64,000 bases of DNA. Source: Micromonospora avicenniae. Its GTDB lineage: Bacteria > Actinomycetota > Actinomycetes > Mycobacteriales > Micromonosporaceae. Within the stretch, counting starts at the first letter, position 1; each line of letters opens with the position of its first letter. The stretch is taken from positions 1 through 64,000 of the forward strand of contig NZ_FTNF01000020.1 of NCBI RefSeq assembly GCF_900156065.1, in the 5' to 3' direction. The notes below the pieces were generated by a model. It did no database searches. It was not told where the DNA came from and saw only the letters and a list, made by a program, of their open reading frames with translations. Shown here in pieces: positions 1-9,031 of the stretch. Both the position numbers and the translations under genes were made by a program.

Positions 1-87
1 GAGATCAAACGCTGCCTCAAGCGCTACGTCGCCCGAGAGCTCTACCGACGCCTCGAAACCCCACCAGGACCACTTGACGCGGCATAG
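1..87 (+). CDS. IS110-type transposase, C-terminal end (partial)
   Basis: The window opens inside a reading frame of 28 codons ending in TAG at 85-87. The tail contains RCLKRYVARELYRRL, which resembles the basic C-terminal end common in IS110/IS116-type transposases (RCLKRY-ARE-Y). Those enzymes are DEDD transposases with a C-terminal serine domain; only the last residues are visible, so function and intactness cannot be judged. The decayed sequence just downstream fits an insertion-sequence scar. The call rests on a short motif and on no alignment. Confidence 0.55.
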   Translation, partial: EIKRCLKRYVARELYRRLETPPGPLDAA

Positions 88-449
88 GAGCGTCCGGGGA
101 CGTTGATCGAGTCTGAGCGTTGTGAGCCTGCGATCACAAGCGGTGAATTGGTCAGGACCCCTGGCCCTTCGCCTTCTGCGGGGCGTAGTAGGCGCAGGCG
201 CGGTTGCGGTGGCCACAGTCCTTCGTGTTGCACCAGCGGCGGGAGCATCTGCGGCCGGGGGACGAGAAGTTCCACTACAGTGATGACTCCCACCGGTGGA
301 TTCCGCCGGAGCCGGACTACGACCAGGGGGTCTGGGACGAGCAGGTCCGCCAGCACAAGCTGGGCCACCTGCGCAACGACCGCCCGAAGGTCCGTGTTCG
401 GCGTCTCGGGTGACGGCCGGCGCCGCAGGTACGGACCGGTGTCGGCAGG
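88..449. other. decayed intergenic stretch, no intact gene
   Basis: These 362 bp lie between the transposase tail and the lipoprotein gene. Several short overlapping frames exist on both strands, but none has a convincing start and codon use together. The only protein-like segment is the zinc-finger remnant on the minus strand described separately. A plus-strand frame of 69 codons (204-413) is rich in D, W, Q and R, but matches no family I recognise. Confidence 0.5.
152..270 (-). pseudogene. CGNR-type zinc-finger gene remnant
   Basis: Read on the minus strand, this frame gives RRWCNTKDCGHRNRACAYY followed by a short basic tail and TGA (152-154). The pattern RRWC-x4-CG-(N/H)R closely resembles the C-terminal half of the CGNR zinc finger found at the end of many actinobacterial stress regulators. 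A stop codon lies in frame only a few residues upstream of the motif and there is no start, so this is at most a fragment. It sits beside an IS110 transposase tail, which fits disruption or decay. The identity is tentative because the match covers fewer than 30 residues. Confidence 0.3.
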
Positions 450-1154
450 TCAGAGCACCGCCGCTGGTACCAGTTCCACCTCGTCGACACCGTCAAGGTT
501 CATGAGCTTCGGCGCTCCGGGTGACTTCCCGTCGACAGGTAGCTCGAACCGTACGGACTCGCGCATCATCTGCCGGTCGAGCTGCGCGGCCAAGTCGCCC
601 TTGCCCTGACACTGCTCACGGAGGCGCTCGTACGCCGCGTCGCGCTTCTCAACCTCGATCGACTTCGCGTGCGGCAGCGCCCGGACGGCCTCCTCCGCGG
701 CGGACAGCTGCTCTCCCGTGGCCGTTGATTCCATCCGGACGATGAGCCCGATCCGCGATGGCAGCGGCTCTGCGTCGGCGATGCGGAGCGCGACCGCTCC
801 GACATGGTCGACCGTACCCATGACAAGTTTGATCGCCTCGGCGGCCAGCGGGTCGGTGATGGTGGCGTGGAACGACTCCGGCACGTACTCGGGATTCAGG
901 CGCGCAAGCAGGTCCGGGTCGTCCTTCAGGGTCTCCTTCTGGCGTGCGTACGCCTGCTCGCGCGTCTCGAGGGTGACGCCCTCGACGCTCGGCATCGAGC
1001 GCAGCTGTTGCTCCACCGCGCTCTTCTGCTCGGATGTCACGTCCTGATCGAGGATGACGGCCACCGTGGTGTGTGCGAAGTCCGCCGACTCAGAGGTGCA
1101 GCCGGGCAGCGGCACCAGAAGCAGGGAGGTCAACACCCGCGCGACACGACGCAT
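450..1154 (-). CDS. lipoprotein with two FtsX-extracellular-domain-like repeats
   Basis: This encodes 234 aa. The start at 1154 (ATG) is chosen because it gives a short basic N-terminus, a hydrophobic stretch and a lipobox-like LPGC, so Cys near residue 20 would be lipidated and the protein anchored outside the membrane. Residues about 30-125 and 130-230 each look like the extracellular domain of the cell-division permease FtsX (hydrophobic strand, then an exQk-AVe-qLRsMPsV-like helix, then the A-Y segment). The FtsX permease membrane segments are absent, so this is a free-standing tandem of the domain that in FtsX contacts peptidoglycan-hydrolase partners. No operon partner is visible: the upstream gene is divergent. 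A role at the envelope is inference. Confidence 0.7.
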   Translation of the reverse strand: MRRVARVLTSLLLVPLPGCTSESADFAHTTVAVILDQDVTSEQKSAVEQQLRSMPSVEGVTLETREQAYARQKETLKDDPDLLARLNPEYVPESFHATITDPLAAEAIKLVMGTVDHVGAVALRIADAEPLPSRIGLIVRMESTATGEQLSAAEEAVRALPHAKSIEVEKRDAAYERLREQCQGKGDLAAQLDRQMMRESVRFELPVDGKSPGAPKLMNLDGVDEVELVPAAVL

Positions 1155-1561
1155 GGGGTCGGATCGTAGATGATCCAACGCGGTCCGGTGGGCCCGCCCA
1201 GAACGGCCGGGCCACGAGTCCGATGTTGCGGTTTGATCAACTCGTTGACACGGCACCGCTCTGCCCGGGACTATCAGCGACGGTTCGGTGGCCTGCCTCT
1301 TGTGGGCGATGGGTCCACATGACAACGATGTCAGGCCGCGACTCCGGAGGAGAGCACATTGCCGAGATCGGCGGGCCACGCACCAGGGCGGCGAGCATCC
1401 TGTCCGGCGGTGCCGTGACGGCTCGACGCCAACTCCGACGGACGGTTCAACCGGCCTGAGCAGGCGGCAACGCCTGCACCCCTGACGGGCCGCGGTCGCG
1501 GCCCGCTCCACCACCACGTTCGACGTACTCGACGCGAATCGAGTCGAAAGGCCCTACCTGT
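1155..1561. other. divergent intergenic region, no gene seen
   Basis: These 407 bp separate the divergently read lipoprotein and GH92 genes. Open frames here are extensions or shadows without codon support. A small dyad (ACTCGA / TCGAGT with a six-base loop, about 1527-1544) lies just upstream of the GH92 start and could be an operator. Nothing else could be supported. Confidence 0.4.
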
Positions 1562-4500
1562 ATGTCGTATCCCTCATCCGCGCGCCCCCCGTCGCGCCGA
1601 CTGCTCGCCGCGGCAACCGCGGTGCTGCTGCCGGTGGGCGTGGTCCTGGGCGCGCCCCTCGCGAATGCGGCGTCCCCGACGGAGCCGCCCGGCAACTTCA
1701 GCTCCTCGTTCGAGGCGGCCGACCCGCAGCCCGTGACGAGCACCGCAGAGGTGGGTACGGACGGAAAGCCGGTCCAGGCCAACCTGAGCGGGACGACAAC
1801 CACCCTGCCCGGCAGCCTGCTCGACAAGGTCAGCTCGGTGACCGCGAGCGACGAGAACGCGCCGAACGAGATCGCCGCGAAGCTGACGGACGAGGACTCG
1901 GCGACGAAGTGGTTGGCGTTCAGCCAGACCGGCTGGGTCACCTACCGGCTGACCGAGCCGGCCGCGGTGGTGCGCTACGCGCTGACGGCTGCCAACGACG
2001 AACCGGGCCGTGACCCGCGGGACTTCGTCATCCAGGGGTCGAACGACGGCAGCACCTGGACCGACCTGGACAAGCGGAGCGGTGAGCGGTTCAGCGGGCG
2101 GTACGCCACCAAGTACTACAGCTTCACCAACAAGACCGCCTACGGTTACTACCGCCTGAAGGTCACCGCGAACTCCGGCGAGCCCCTCCTGCAACTCGCC
2201 GGCTGGAGCATCAGCGACGGCTCGAACACCCGGCCGCCGACCACCCCGATGGTCACCAGCGCGGGCACCGGGCCGATGGACGGCTACACCACCAAGCCCG
2301 ACGCCGGATTCACCGGAATCTCCGCGCTGCGGTACGCGGGTGGCTCCGAATCCGCCGGTCGTTCGTACGCGACGAACAAGCTGTTCGACGTGCACATCCC
2401 GGTCGGACCGAAGACCCGGCTCTCCTACAAGATCTTCCCCGAGTTCACCGACGGGAACGGGCAGTACCCGTCCACCTACACGGCGGTGGACCTGCACTTC
2501 ACCGACGGCAGCTACCTGAGTCGTCTCTCGCCGGTCGACCAGCACGGCTACCCGCTGACCACGGCCGGACAGGCCGCGTCCAAGGTGCTCTACGCCGACC
2601 AGTGGAACGCGGTGCAGTCCGACATCGGCGCGGTCGCGCAGGGCAAGACCATCGACCGGATCCTGCTCGCCTACGACAACCCCGACACCACCGACACGAC
2701 CCGGTTCCGGGGTTGGCTCGACGACCTCGAGCTGACGGCCTCGCCGACGCCGATCGACGGCTCGCAGCTGACCAACTACGTCGACACGCGGCGCGGGACG
2801 AACTCGACGGGCGGCTTCTCGCGCGGCAACAACCTGCCGATCAGCGCGCTGCCGAACGGCTTCAACTTCTTCACCCCGGTCACCGATGCGGTCTCCGACT
2901 CGTGGCAGTACAACTACCACCGGTACAACAACGAGGCCAACCTGCCCGAGCTGCAGGGCCTCGGGATCTCGCACGAGCCCAGCCCGTGGATGGGTGACCG
3001 CAACCAGATGTCGGTCATGCCGGTCGCCGGCGACGGTCCCCTGACCGGGGAGCCCGCCAGCCGGGCGGTCGCGTTCCGCCACGAGGACGAGACGGCGCGG
3101 CCGGACTACTACCGGGTCGCCCTGCAGAACGGCCTGGTCGCGGAGATGGCACCCACCGACCACGCCGGGGTCATGCGGTTCACCTTCCCCACCGGGAAGG
3201 CCACCGGAAGCCTCGTCTTCTACAACGGCACGTTCAGCATCGGCACGGACGGCACGTTCACCGGCTGGGTCGACAACGGAAGCGGCTTCTCGGCCGGTCG
3301 TAGCCGGATGTTCGTGGCCGGCGCCTTCGACCGCGCGCCGACGGCGTCCGCCGCGACGTCCGCCACCTTCGACGTCTCCGCGAACCGTCAGGTCACGATG
3401 CGTATCGCGACGTCGTTCCTCTCGGTCGACCAGGCGCGTAAGAACCTCGACCTGGAGGTCACCGGGAAGAGCTTCGACCAGATCCACGCCGCCGCGACCG
3501 CCTCCTGGCAGGAGCGGCTCGGCCGGATCGAGGTGCGGGACGCGACCGAGACGCAGTTGGTGACGCTCTACTCGAACCTGTACCGGCTGAACCTGTACCC
3601 GAACTCGCAGTCGGAGAACACCGGCACCGCCGCCGAGCCGCGCTGGCAGTACGCGAGCCCGGTGTCGGCGCCGACCGGCGCGTCGACCGCCACGCAGACC
3701 GGTGCCAAGATCGTCGACGGTCAGATCTACGTCAACAACGGATTCTGGGACACCTACCGCACCGTGTGGCCCGCCTACGCACTGCTGTACCCGGACGTCG
3801 CGGCCCGGATCGCCGACGGGTTCGTCCAGCAGTACCGTGACGGCGGCTGGATCGCCCGCTGGTCGTCCCCCGGCTACGCCGACCTGATGACCGGCACCAG
3901 CGCGAACGTGTCGCTGGCCCAGGCCTACCTCACCGGGGTCAAGCTGCCCGACCCGCTCGCCGCGTACGACGCCGCGGTCAAGGACGCGACAGTCGCGTCC
4001 GGACGCAACGCGGTCGGCCGCAAGGGCATCGAGACCTCGCTCTTCCTCGGCTACACGCCGACCTCCACCGGTGAGTCGGTGTCGTGGGCCCTGGAAGGCT
4101 TCATCAACGACTACGGCATCGGCAACATGGCTGCGGCCCTGGCGAAGGACCCGGCGACGCCGAAGTCGGAACGCAACCGGCTCAAGGACGAGTCGGAGTA
4201 CTTCCTGCAGCGGGCCCGCAACTACGTCCACCTGTTCGACCCGAAGACCAAGCTCTTCCAGGGCCGTGACGCCGCCGGTAACTTCCTCGTCAGCGACCCG
4301 CTGGACTGGGGTGGCGTCTACACCGAGACCAACGGGTGGAACTTCGCGTTCACCGCGCAGCAGGACGGCCGGGGACTGGCCAACCTGCTCGGCGGGCCGA
4401 AGGCGTTGGAGCAGAAGCTCGACGAGTTCTTCGCCGCCCCGGAGAACGCCGACCGGCCCGGCGGCTACGGCGGCATCATTCACGAGATGCTCGAGGCGCG

Positions 4501-7174
4501 GGCCGTGCGGATGGGTCAGCTCGGCATGAGCAACCAGCCGTCGCACCACATCCCGTACATGTACGACTTCGCCGGGGTGCCGGCCAAGACCCAGGCGATC
4601 GTCCGGGAGATCCTGCAGCGTCACTACGTGGGCAGCGAGATCGGCCAGGGCTACCTGGGTGACGAGGACAACGGCGAGATGTCGTCGTGGTACATCCTCA
4701 GCTCGCTGGGCATCTACCCGCTGCAGGCCGGGTCGTCCCAATGGGCCATCGGCTCGCCGCTGTTCACCCGGATGGTCGTGCACCGCGCCAACGGCGACAT
4801 CGTCGTCAACGCGCCGAACAACAGCACGAAGAACGTCTACGTGCAGGGCGTGCAGGTCAACGGCAAGAAGCAGCGCACGGTCTCCATCGACGCGTCCGCG
4901 TTCGCCAAGGGCGGCACCATCGACTTCCAGATGGGTCCCAACCCGTCGTCCTGGGGTACCGGTGAGAACGACGCGCCGCCGTCGCTGACCAAGGGGAACG
5001 CGACGCCCGAACCGCTGCAGGACACCACCGGCCCGGGCCTCGGCACCGCGACCGCGACGGGCGGCCAGGACGCGGCGAAGCTGTTCGACGACTCGTCGAC
5101 CACGCAGCTGACCTTCACCTCCGGCACGCCGGAGATCGACTGGACGTTCCGCGGCGAGAAGCAGAAGCCGGCGTACTACACCCTCACCTCGGGGGCCGCC
5201 GCGGGTGACCCGGCGGACTGGCGCCTGCAGGGCTCCAACGACGGCATCACCTGGACCACCGTCGACTCCCGCAAGGGTGAGGTGTTCCGGTGGCGCAACC
5301 AAACCCGCCCCTTCAAGATCGACAAGCCGGGACGGTTCGCTCAGTTCCGCGTCGTCGTGACGAAGAGCGTCGGCGCAGCGCAGACGAACCTCGCCGAGGT
5401 CGAACTGCTCGCCGGCGGTGACCTGGAACTCGGCGGTGGCGACGTCGCGGTGACCGCGGCGAGCAGCGTCAACGCGCGGGCCGGCGTTCCCGTGTCCGTA
5501 CCGCTGGCCACCGTCACCGGCGGCAACGCCGAGGGCTACCAGGTCACCATCGACTGGGGAGACGGCACGCCGGTCACCGACGGCACCCTCGCGCTCAGCT
5601 CGCGTGCCGTCTACAGCGTCAGCGGCTCGCACACCTACGCCACGCCCGGTTACCACCAGGCGAACGTCACCGTCACCGACGGTGCCGGCCAGGGTTCCGT
5701 GACCGTCGGCGTCGACGTTTCCTACGCGCCGAGCGACGGCCTCGTCGCCGCCTTCGACACCGTCTGCATCGGTGACGAGGGCGTCCGCGCGGCGAACTGC
5801 GACGCCAAGCAGTGGGCGTACTCGCGGGCCGCCCTGACGGCGGCCGGCGTGACGCAGGGCAAGCGGCACGCGGTGCCGGGTACGTCGCTGCACTTCACCC
5901 TGCCGGCGATCCCGGCGGGGCAGGCCGACAACGCCAGCGGCAACGGGCGGACGATCGCGCTCGACCTGCCGGACGACGCCACCAGCATCTCGTTCATCGG
6001 CGCCGGCACGCAGGGCAACCAGAGCACGACCGGCACGGCGACGTTCAGCGACGGCAGCACCGCCAGCATCCCGATCCAGATGAGCGACTGGACGCTGGGC
6101 GGCAACGCCAACGGCACGCCGTCCTACGGCAACGTGATCGTCGCCAGGACCGCGTACCGGTTGTACGGCACGAGCCGGGACGGCGCCCAGCCGTTCCTGT
6201 TCGCCACCGCGCCGTACCAGATTCCGGCGGGCAAGACGCTGGTCTCGGTGACCCTGCCGGCGCAGACCGGCGACCCCGCCTCGGCGGGCCGGATCCACGT
6301 GTTCGCCATCGCCGACGACGGCACGTCGGAGGAGCTGGCGGTCGCCGCGGCGAAGGACCAGACGGCCGACGCCGGTCAGGTCCTCACCGCGAACCTCGGC
6401 TCGGTGAGCGGTGGCGTTCCGGACGCGTCGGGCTACCGTGCGCGCGTCCAGTGGGGTGACGGCACGGTTCCGGAAGACGTCACGATCGACGGGTCGGGTG
6501 CGATGAGCGGGCAGCACACCTACGCGCGGGAGGGCACCTACACGGTGCACGTCACCGCGTGGGACCGGCAGTCCAGCAGCACCGGCACCTTCACCGTGAC
6601 CGTGGGACGTGGCGAGACCCAGCCGGCGATCGCCATGTCCGCGTCCGCCACCGTCACCACCGGCGACACGATCACCGTCAACGGCAGCGGGTTCGCCGCC
6701 GGCGAGCAGGTCACCGTGACGCTCGGCACCAGTCCGGTGCGGACCATGAAGGTCACCGCGTCCTCGAAGGGGGCGGTGAAGGCCTCGATCGCGACGTCCG
6801 GCGCGGCGCAGCCGGGCCGCTACTCCGTCACCGCCACCGGCGCCTCCTCGCGGACCCCGGCGACGGCCACCATCCAGGTGACCGAGCCGGCACAGCCGCG
6901 GACGTACCAACCGCGGGCGGGGCTGCTGACCACGTCGGGCCAGCGCGGCACGGCGATCATGATCGACGGTTTCGGGTTCGCGCCGAACGAGACGGTCACC
7001 GTCCGCTTCGGTGACGGCCTCGCCACCAGCACCGTGCGGGCGAACGCTGACGGCGTCATCTCCGGCGTCACCATCAGCGTTCCCGGCACGGCGAAGGTCG
7101 GCTCGACCAGCGTCACGCTGACCGGTGCCGACTCGGACAAGCGGATCACGCTGCCGTTCCGGGTCACCGGCTGA
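1562..7174 (+). CDS. secreted GH92 alpha-mannosidase with CBM, PKD and Ig-like domains
   Basis: This encodes 1870 aa, among the larger GH92 proteins. Residues 1-37 are a Sec signal ending ANA-A. A discoidin-like (F5/8 type C) domain lies at about 84-220 and a beta-sandwich at about 230-400. The GH92 N-terminal domain and (alpha/alpha)6 catalytic domain span about 405-1135, with GFWDTYRTVWP at 727, TNGWNFAFT, and GDEDNGEMSSWY at 1034 holding the acidic residues typical of the family. After that come a second discoidin domain (about 1170-1285), a PKD domain (about 1292-1386), an unassigned beta-rich spacer, a second PKD domain (about 1590-1682) and two IPT/Ig-like domains with GSGFAAGE and GFGFAPNE motifs. 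GH92 enzymes are Ca-dependent exo-alpha-mannosidases acting on glycans of fungal, plant or host origin. A strong terminator follows. Confidence 0.93.
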   Translation: MSYPSSARPPSRRLLAAATAVLLPVGVVLGAPLANAASPTEPPGNFSSSFEAADPQPVTSTAEVGTDGKPVQANLSGTTTTLPGSLLDKVSSVTASDENAPNEIAAKLTDEDSATKWLAFSQTGWVTYRLTEPAAVVRYALTAANDEPGRDPRDFVIQGSNDGSTWTDLDKRSGERFSGRYATKYYSFTNKTAYGYYRLKVTANSGEPLLQLAGWSISDGSNTRPPTTPMVTSAGTGPMDGYTTKPDAGFTGISALRYAGGSESAGRSYATNKLFDVHIPVGPKTRLSYKIFPEFTDGNGQYPSTYTAVDLHFTDGSYLSRLSPVDQHGYPLTTAGQAASKVLYADQWNAVQSDIGAVAQGKTIDRILLAYDNPDTTDTTRFRGWLDDLELTASPTPIDGSQLTNYVDTRRGTNSTGGFSRGNNLPISALPNGFNFFTPVTDAVSDSWQYNYHRYNNEANLPELQGLGISHEPSPWMGDRNQMSVMPVAGDGPLTGEPASRAVAFRHEDETARPDYYRVALQNGLVAEMAPTDHAGVMRFTFPTGKATGSLVFYNGTFSIGTDGTFTGWVDNGSGFSAGRSRMFVAGAFDRAPTASAATSATFDVSANRQVTMRIATSFLSVDQARKNLDLEVTGKSFDQIHAAATASWQERLGRIEVRDATETQLVTLYSNLYRLNLYPNSQSENTGTAAEPRWQYASPVSAPTGASTATQTGAKIVDGQIYVNNGFWDTYRTVWPAYALLYPDVAARIADGFVQQYRDGGWIARWSSPGYADLMTGTSANVSLAQAYLTGVKLPDPLAAYDAAVKDATVASGRNAVGRKGIETSLFLGYTPTSTGESVSWALEGFINDYGIGNMAAALAKDPATPKSERNRLKDESEYFLQRARNYVHLFDPKTKLFQGRDAAGNFLVSDPLDWGGVYTETNGWNFAFTAQQDGRGLANLLGGPKALEQKLDEFFAAPENADRPGGYGGIIHEMLEARAVRMGQLGMSNQPSHHIPYMYDFAGVPAKTQAIVREILQRHYVGSEIGQGYLGDEDNGEMSSWYILSSLGIYPLQAGSSQWAIGSPLFTRMVVHRANGDIVVNAPNNSTKNVYVQGVQVNGKKQRTVSIDASAFAKGGTIDFQMGPNPSSWGTGENDAPPSLTKGNATPEPLQDTTGPGLGTATATGGQDAAKLFDDSSTTQLTFTSGTPEIDWTFRGEKQKPAYYTLTSGAAAGDPADWRLQGSNDGITWTTVDSRKGEVFRWRNQTRPFKIDKPGRFAQFRVVVTKSVGAAQTNLAEVELLAGGDLELGGGDVAVTAASSVNARAGVPVSVPLATVTGGNAEGYQVTIDWGDGTPVTDGTLALSSRAVYSVSGSHTYATPGYHQANVTVTDGAGQGSVTVGVDVSYAPSDGLVAAFDTVCIGDEGVRAANCDAKQWAYSRAALTAAGVTQGKRHAVPGTSLHFTLPAIPAGQADNASGNGRTIALDLPDDATSISFIGAGTQGNQSTTGTATFSDGSTASIPIQMSDWTLGGNANGTPSYGNVIVARTAYRLYGTSRDGAQPFLFATAPYQIPAGKTLVSVTLPAQTGDPASAGRIHVFAIADDGTSEELAVAAAKDQTADAGQVLTANLGSVSGGVPDASGYRARVQWGDGTVPEDVTIDGSGAMSGQHTYAREGTYTVHVTAWDRQSSSTGTFTVTVGRGETQPAIAMSASATVTTGDTITVNGSGFAAGEQVTVTLGTSPVRTMKVTASSKGAVKASIATSGAAQPGRYSVTATGASSRTPATATIQVTEPAQPRTYQPRAGLLTTSGQRGTAIMIDGFGFAPNETVTVRFGDGLATSTVRANADGVISGVTISVPGTAKVGSTSVTLTGADSDKRITLPFRVTG

Positions 7175-7192
7175 GCCGGAGGTAGTGCAACC

Positions 7193-7229
7193 GCCGTGGG
7201 CGGGCCGTGTCTCACGGCCCGCCCACGGC
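7193..7229. terminator. bidirectional intrinsic terminator
   Basis: A perfect 17-bp stem (7193-7209 with 7213-7229) with a three-base loop is followed by CGTTTT. It lies between the convergent ends of the GH92 gene (plus) and the royal-jelly-like gene (minus), so it can serve both. Confidence 0.85.
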
Positions 7230-7241
7230 CGTTTTCCGGCG

Positions 7242-8342
7242 TCAGCGCAGCAGCACCGGTCCGGCGTCGATCGGAGTCCGGAACAGCGCGTACGGCTTGC
7301 GCCGCCGGTCCTGTCCGCCCTGGTAGGTGGCCTGCCGGTGCAGTTGGTTGGCGGTGACGTAGAGGTGCCCGTCGGTGGCGACCGACATGGTGTCCGGCCA
7401 GAGCAGGCGCGGGTCGTGCAGCAGCGTCTCGAACTGCCCGTCGGGCAGCCGCCGGTACACCGCGTTGTGCTCGTACGAGGTGAAGTAGATCCGCCCCGCG
7501 TCGTCGCTCTCCAGCCCGTCCGAACCGGTGCCCTTGTCGCCCTCGTCGACGACCGCGTCGGACATCTCCTCGTCGGGCAGCGACGCGTCGGCGAGCGCGT
7601 CGGTGGAGACGCTGTACCAGTGCCGCGACGCCAGCGGGCAGTAATAGAGCCGCGACCCGTCGGCGCTGATGGCGATCCCGTCGGAGCCCATCGACAGCGG
7701 CGTCGGCGGCCCGTCCGGCGGCCGCTGCAGCAGCGGCCGCCCCTCGACCATCGGCCGGTAGCCGTGCAGCGACTCGGCCTTCGTCGACGGGTGGTCGTGC
7801 AGCCGCCGCCACGAGCGGCCGGTGGCGAGGTCGACGACCACGATGCCGTTCGGGCCGTTGCTCGCGGAGTCGGTGAGGTAGGCCAGCCCGGCCGGCCCGC
7901 GTCGCAGGTCGAAGCGGACGTCGTTGAGGTAGGTGCTGGGCAGCACCACGTCGGGCGGGAACGTGATCACCTGGGCGACCTGGTCGGTGTCCAGGTCGAT
8001 GCGGACCAGCTTCGGGCCGCCCGGCTTCGTCGGCCGGAACATCGGGCTGCCGGTGTCCACCACCCAGAGCCGATCGGCCGGATCGACCACCACGGACTGC
8101 ACCGACACGAACGCCTGCGCGTCGTCGTCCCCGCCGGGGGAGTTCCACCGCTCGTCCGGGAACGGCACCTCCCGGCCGTCGCGCAGCTCGGCCACGGTGG
8201 CCGGCGGGTCGTCACCCCACTGCGGGTAGTTGACGAAGATCCGCCCGGTGTGCGAGACGGTCACCCCGGTCGGCATCGGCCCGGTGAAGGTGTGCACCAG
8301 CTCCAGCTCACCGACCGGCTCGTCGCCCACCGGCCCGTTCAC
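7242..8342 (-). CDS. major royal jelly / SMP-30-like beta-propeller protein
   Basis: This encodes 366 aa from a GTG at 8342. The sequence VGELELVHTFTGPMPTGVTVS-GRIFVNYP, then VVDPADRLWVVDTG, LNDVRFD, LTDSASNGPNGIVVVDL and GSDGIAISADGSRLYYCPL, matches the MRJP/yellow family, a six-bladed propeller related to SMP-30 and gluconolactonases. No signal peptide is visible from this start. The best ribosome site nearby (GAGGAGGT, 8405-8412) serves an ATG at 8398 in another frame, giving a 19-codon ORF whose TGA overlaps this GTG (GTGA, 8339-8342). The gene is therefore either translationally coupled to a leader ORF or carries a natural or sequencing frameshift near 8345. The substrate is unknown; bacterial members are usually annotated only by fold. 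Confidence 0.75.
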   Translation of the reverse strand: MNGPVGDEPVGELELVHTFTGPMPTGVTVSHTGRIFVNYPQWGDDPPATVAELRDGREVPFPDERWNSPGGDDDAQAFVSVQSVVVDPADRLWVVDTGSPMFRPTKPGGPKLVRIDLDTDQVAQVITFPPDVVLPSTYLNDVRFDLRRGPAGLAYLTDSASNGPNGIVVVDLATGRSWRRLHDHPSTKAESLHGYRPMVEGRPLLQRPPDGPPTPLSMGSDGIAISADGSRLYYCPLASRHWYSVSTDALADASLPDEEMSDAVVDEGDKGTGSDGLESDDAGRIYFTSYEHNAVYRRLPDGQFETLLHDPRLLWPDTMSVATDGHLYVTANQLHRQATYQGGQDRRRKPYALFRTPIDAGPVLLR

Positions 8343-8398
8343 GCCGGGCCACCGCGGGCGCCACCGTGCCGGGGCGCGGGCCTGGCGAAGCTTCCCAT
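8339..8398 (-). CDS. 19-codon leader ORF coupled to the propeller gene
   Basis: ATG at 8398 has a near-ideal ribosome site, GAGGAGGT, six bases upstream. The frame reads MGSFARPAPRHGGARGGPA and stops at TGA (8341-8339), sharing GTGA with the GTG of the next gene. It is basic and proline/glycine rich, with no recognised domain. The layout fits translational coupling. A single indel could instead make it the N-terminus of the propeller protein. Confidence 0.4.
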   Translation of the reverse strand: MGSFARPAPRHGGARGGPA

Positions 8399-8494
8399 GG
8401 ACGTACCTCCTCGGTGACGACGCGGCCGGCGGCGCGGTGACCTCCGTGCTTCCCGGCGAGCGGCGGCTGAAACCGGCCCCACCGCCCGCGCGCG

Positions 8495-9031
8495 TCAACC
8501 CGGCGGACCGGGACGGCGCTGCACCGCCCGCCGGCGCAGCCACCGCAGCAGGAACACCACGGCGCTGATCAGGAACAGGATTCCGGTGACCGCCAGCCAT
8601 CGGCCCAGGAACGGGATCCGCTCGCGGGCGGTCGCCGCCCGGTAGGTGTCCGCGCCCCAGCCGAGCACGCCCGGCAGGTAGACGAGGAAGAGGAGCCCGG
8701 CGCCGAGCGCCGGCAGCCGCACGTGGTTGAGCAGCGCGAGCCGCACCGGAACCCGCCGGGCGTGGCTCGGCCGGGGGTCCGGCGCGGCCGGCCGGGCGGG
8801 TACGCCGACCGCGGCCCGCAGCACCCGGTCGACCAGCGCGTACACGGGGAAGAGGAGCAGGTCGTGGAGGACCACGGCGCCGATGAACCAGAGCAGCATC
8901 CGCCCCGCTGTAGCCTCCCCGGCCACCCGCAGGGCCACCCAGCCGGTGACCACGAAGCAGAGCAGCAGGACGAGCAGGTGCCGCGGCCCGGCGCCGTAGG
9001 TGGCCCGCAGCCGGGCGAGCGCCTCACGCAT
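8495..9031 (-). CDS. small polytopic membrane protein, partner of the oxidoreductase
   Basis: This encodes 178 aa. ATG at 9031 overlaps the stop of the oxidoreductase gene (ATGCGTGA), so the two are translated together. About four membrane segments are visible (RHLLVLLLCFVVTGWVAL; MLLWFIGAVVLHDLLLFPVY; LPALGAGLLFLVYLPGVL; WLAVTGILFLISAVVFLLRW), ending in an arginine-rich tail. The motif HDLLLFPVY has His in a membrane segment, but I recognise no catalytic domain. Its position suggests a structural or assembly partner of the upstream membrane oxidoreductase. The function is unknown. Confidence 0.75.
   Translation of the reverse strand: MREALARLRATYGAGPRHLLVLLLCFVVTGWVALRVAGEATAGRMLLWFIGAVVLHDLLLFPVYALVDRVLRAAVGVPARPAAPDPRPSHARRVPVRLALLNHVRLPALGAGLLFLVYLPGVLGWGADTYRAATARERIPFLGRWLAVTGILFLISAVVFLLRWLRRRAVQRRPGPPG

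Noticed and set aside
1..449. Prophage or integrative element edge
   Set aside because: Only a transposase tail and a decayed fragment are visible. No integrase, att-like repeat or tRNA was seen.
1574..6910. A 1778-codon open frame antisense to the GH92 gene
   Set aside because: It mirrors the GH92 codons, has a composition of arginine, glycine and valine without domain motifs, and is expected from the strong third-position G/C bias.
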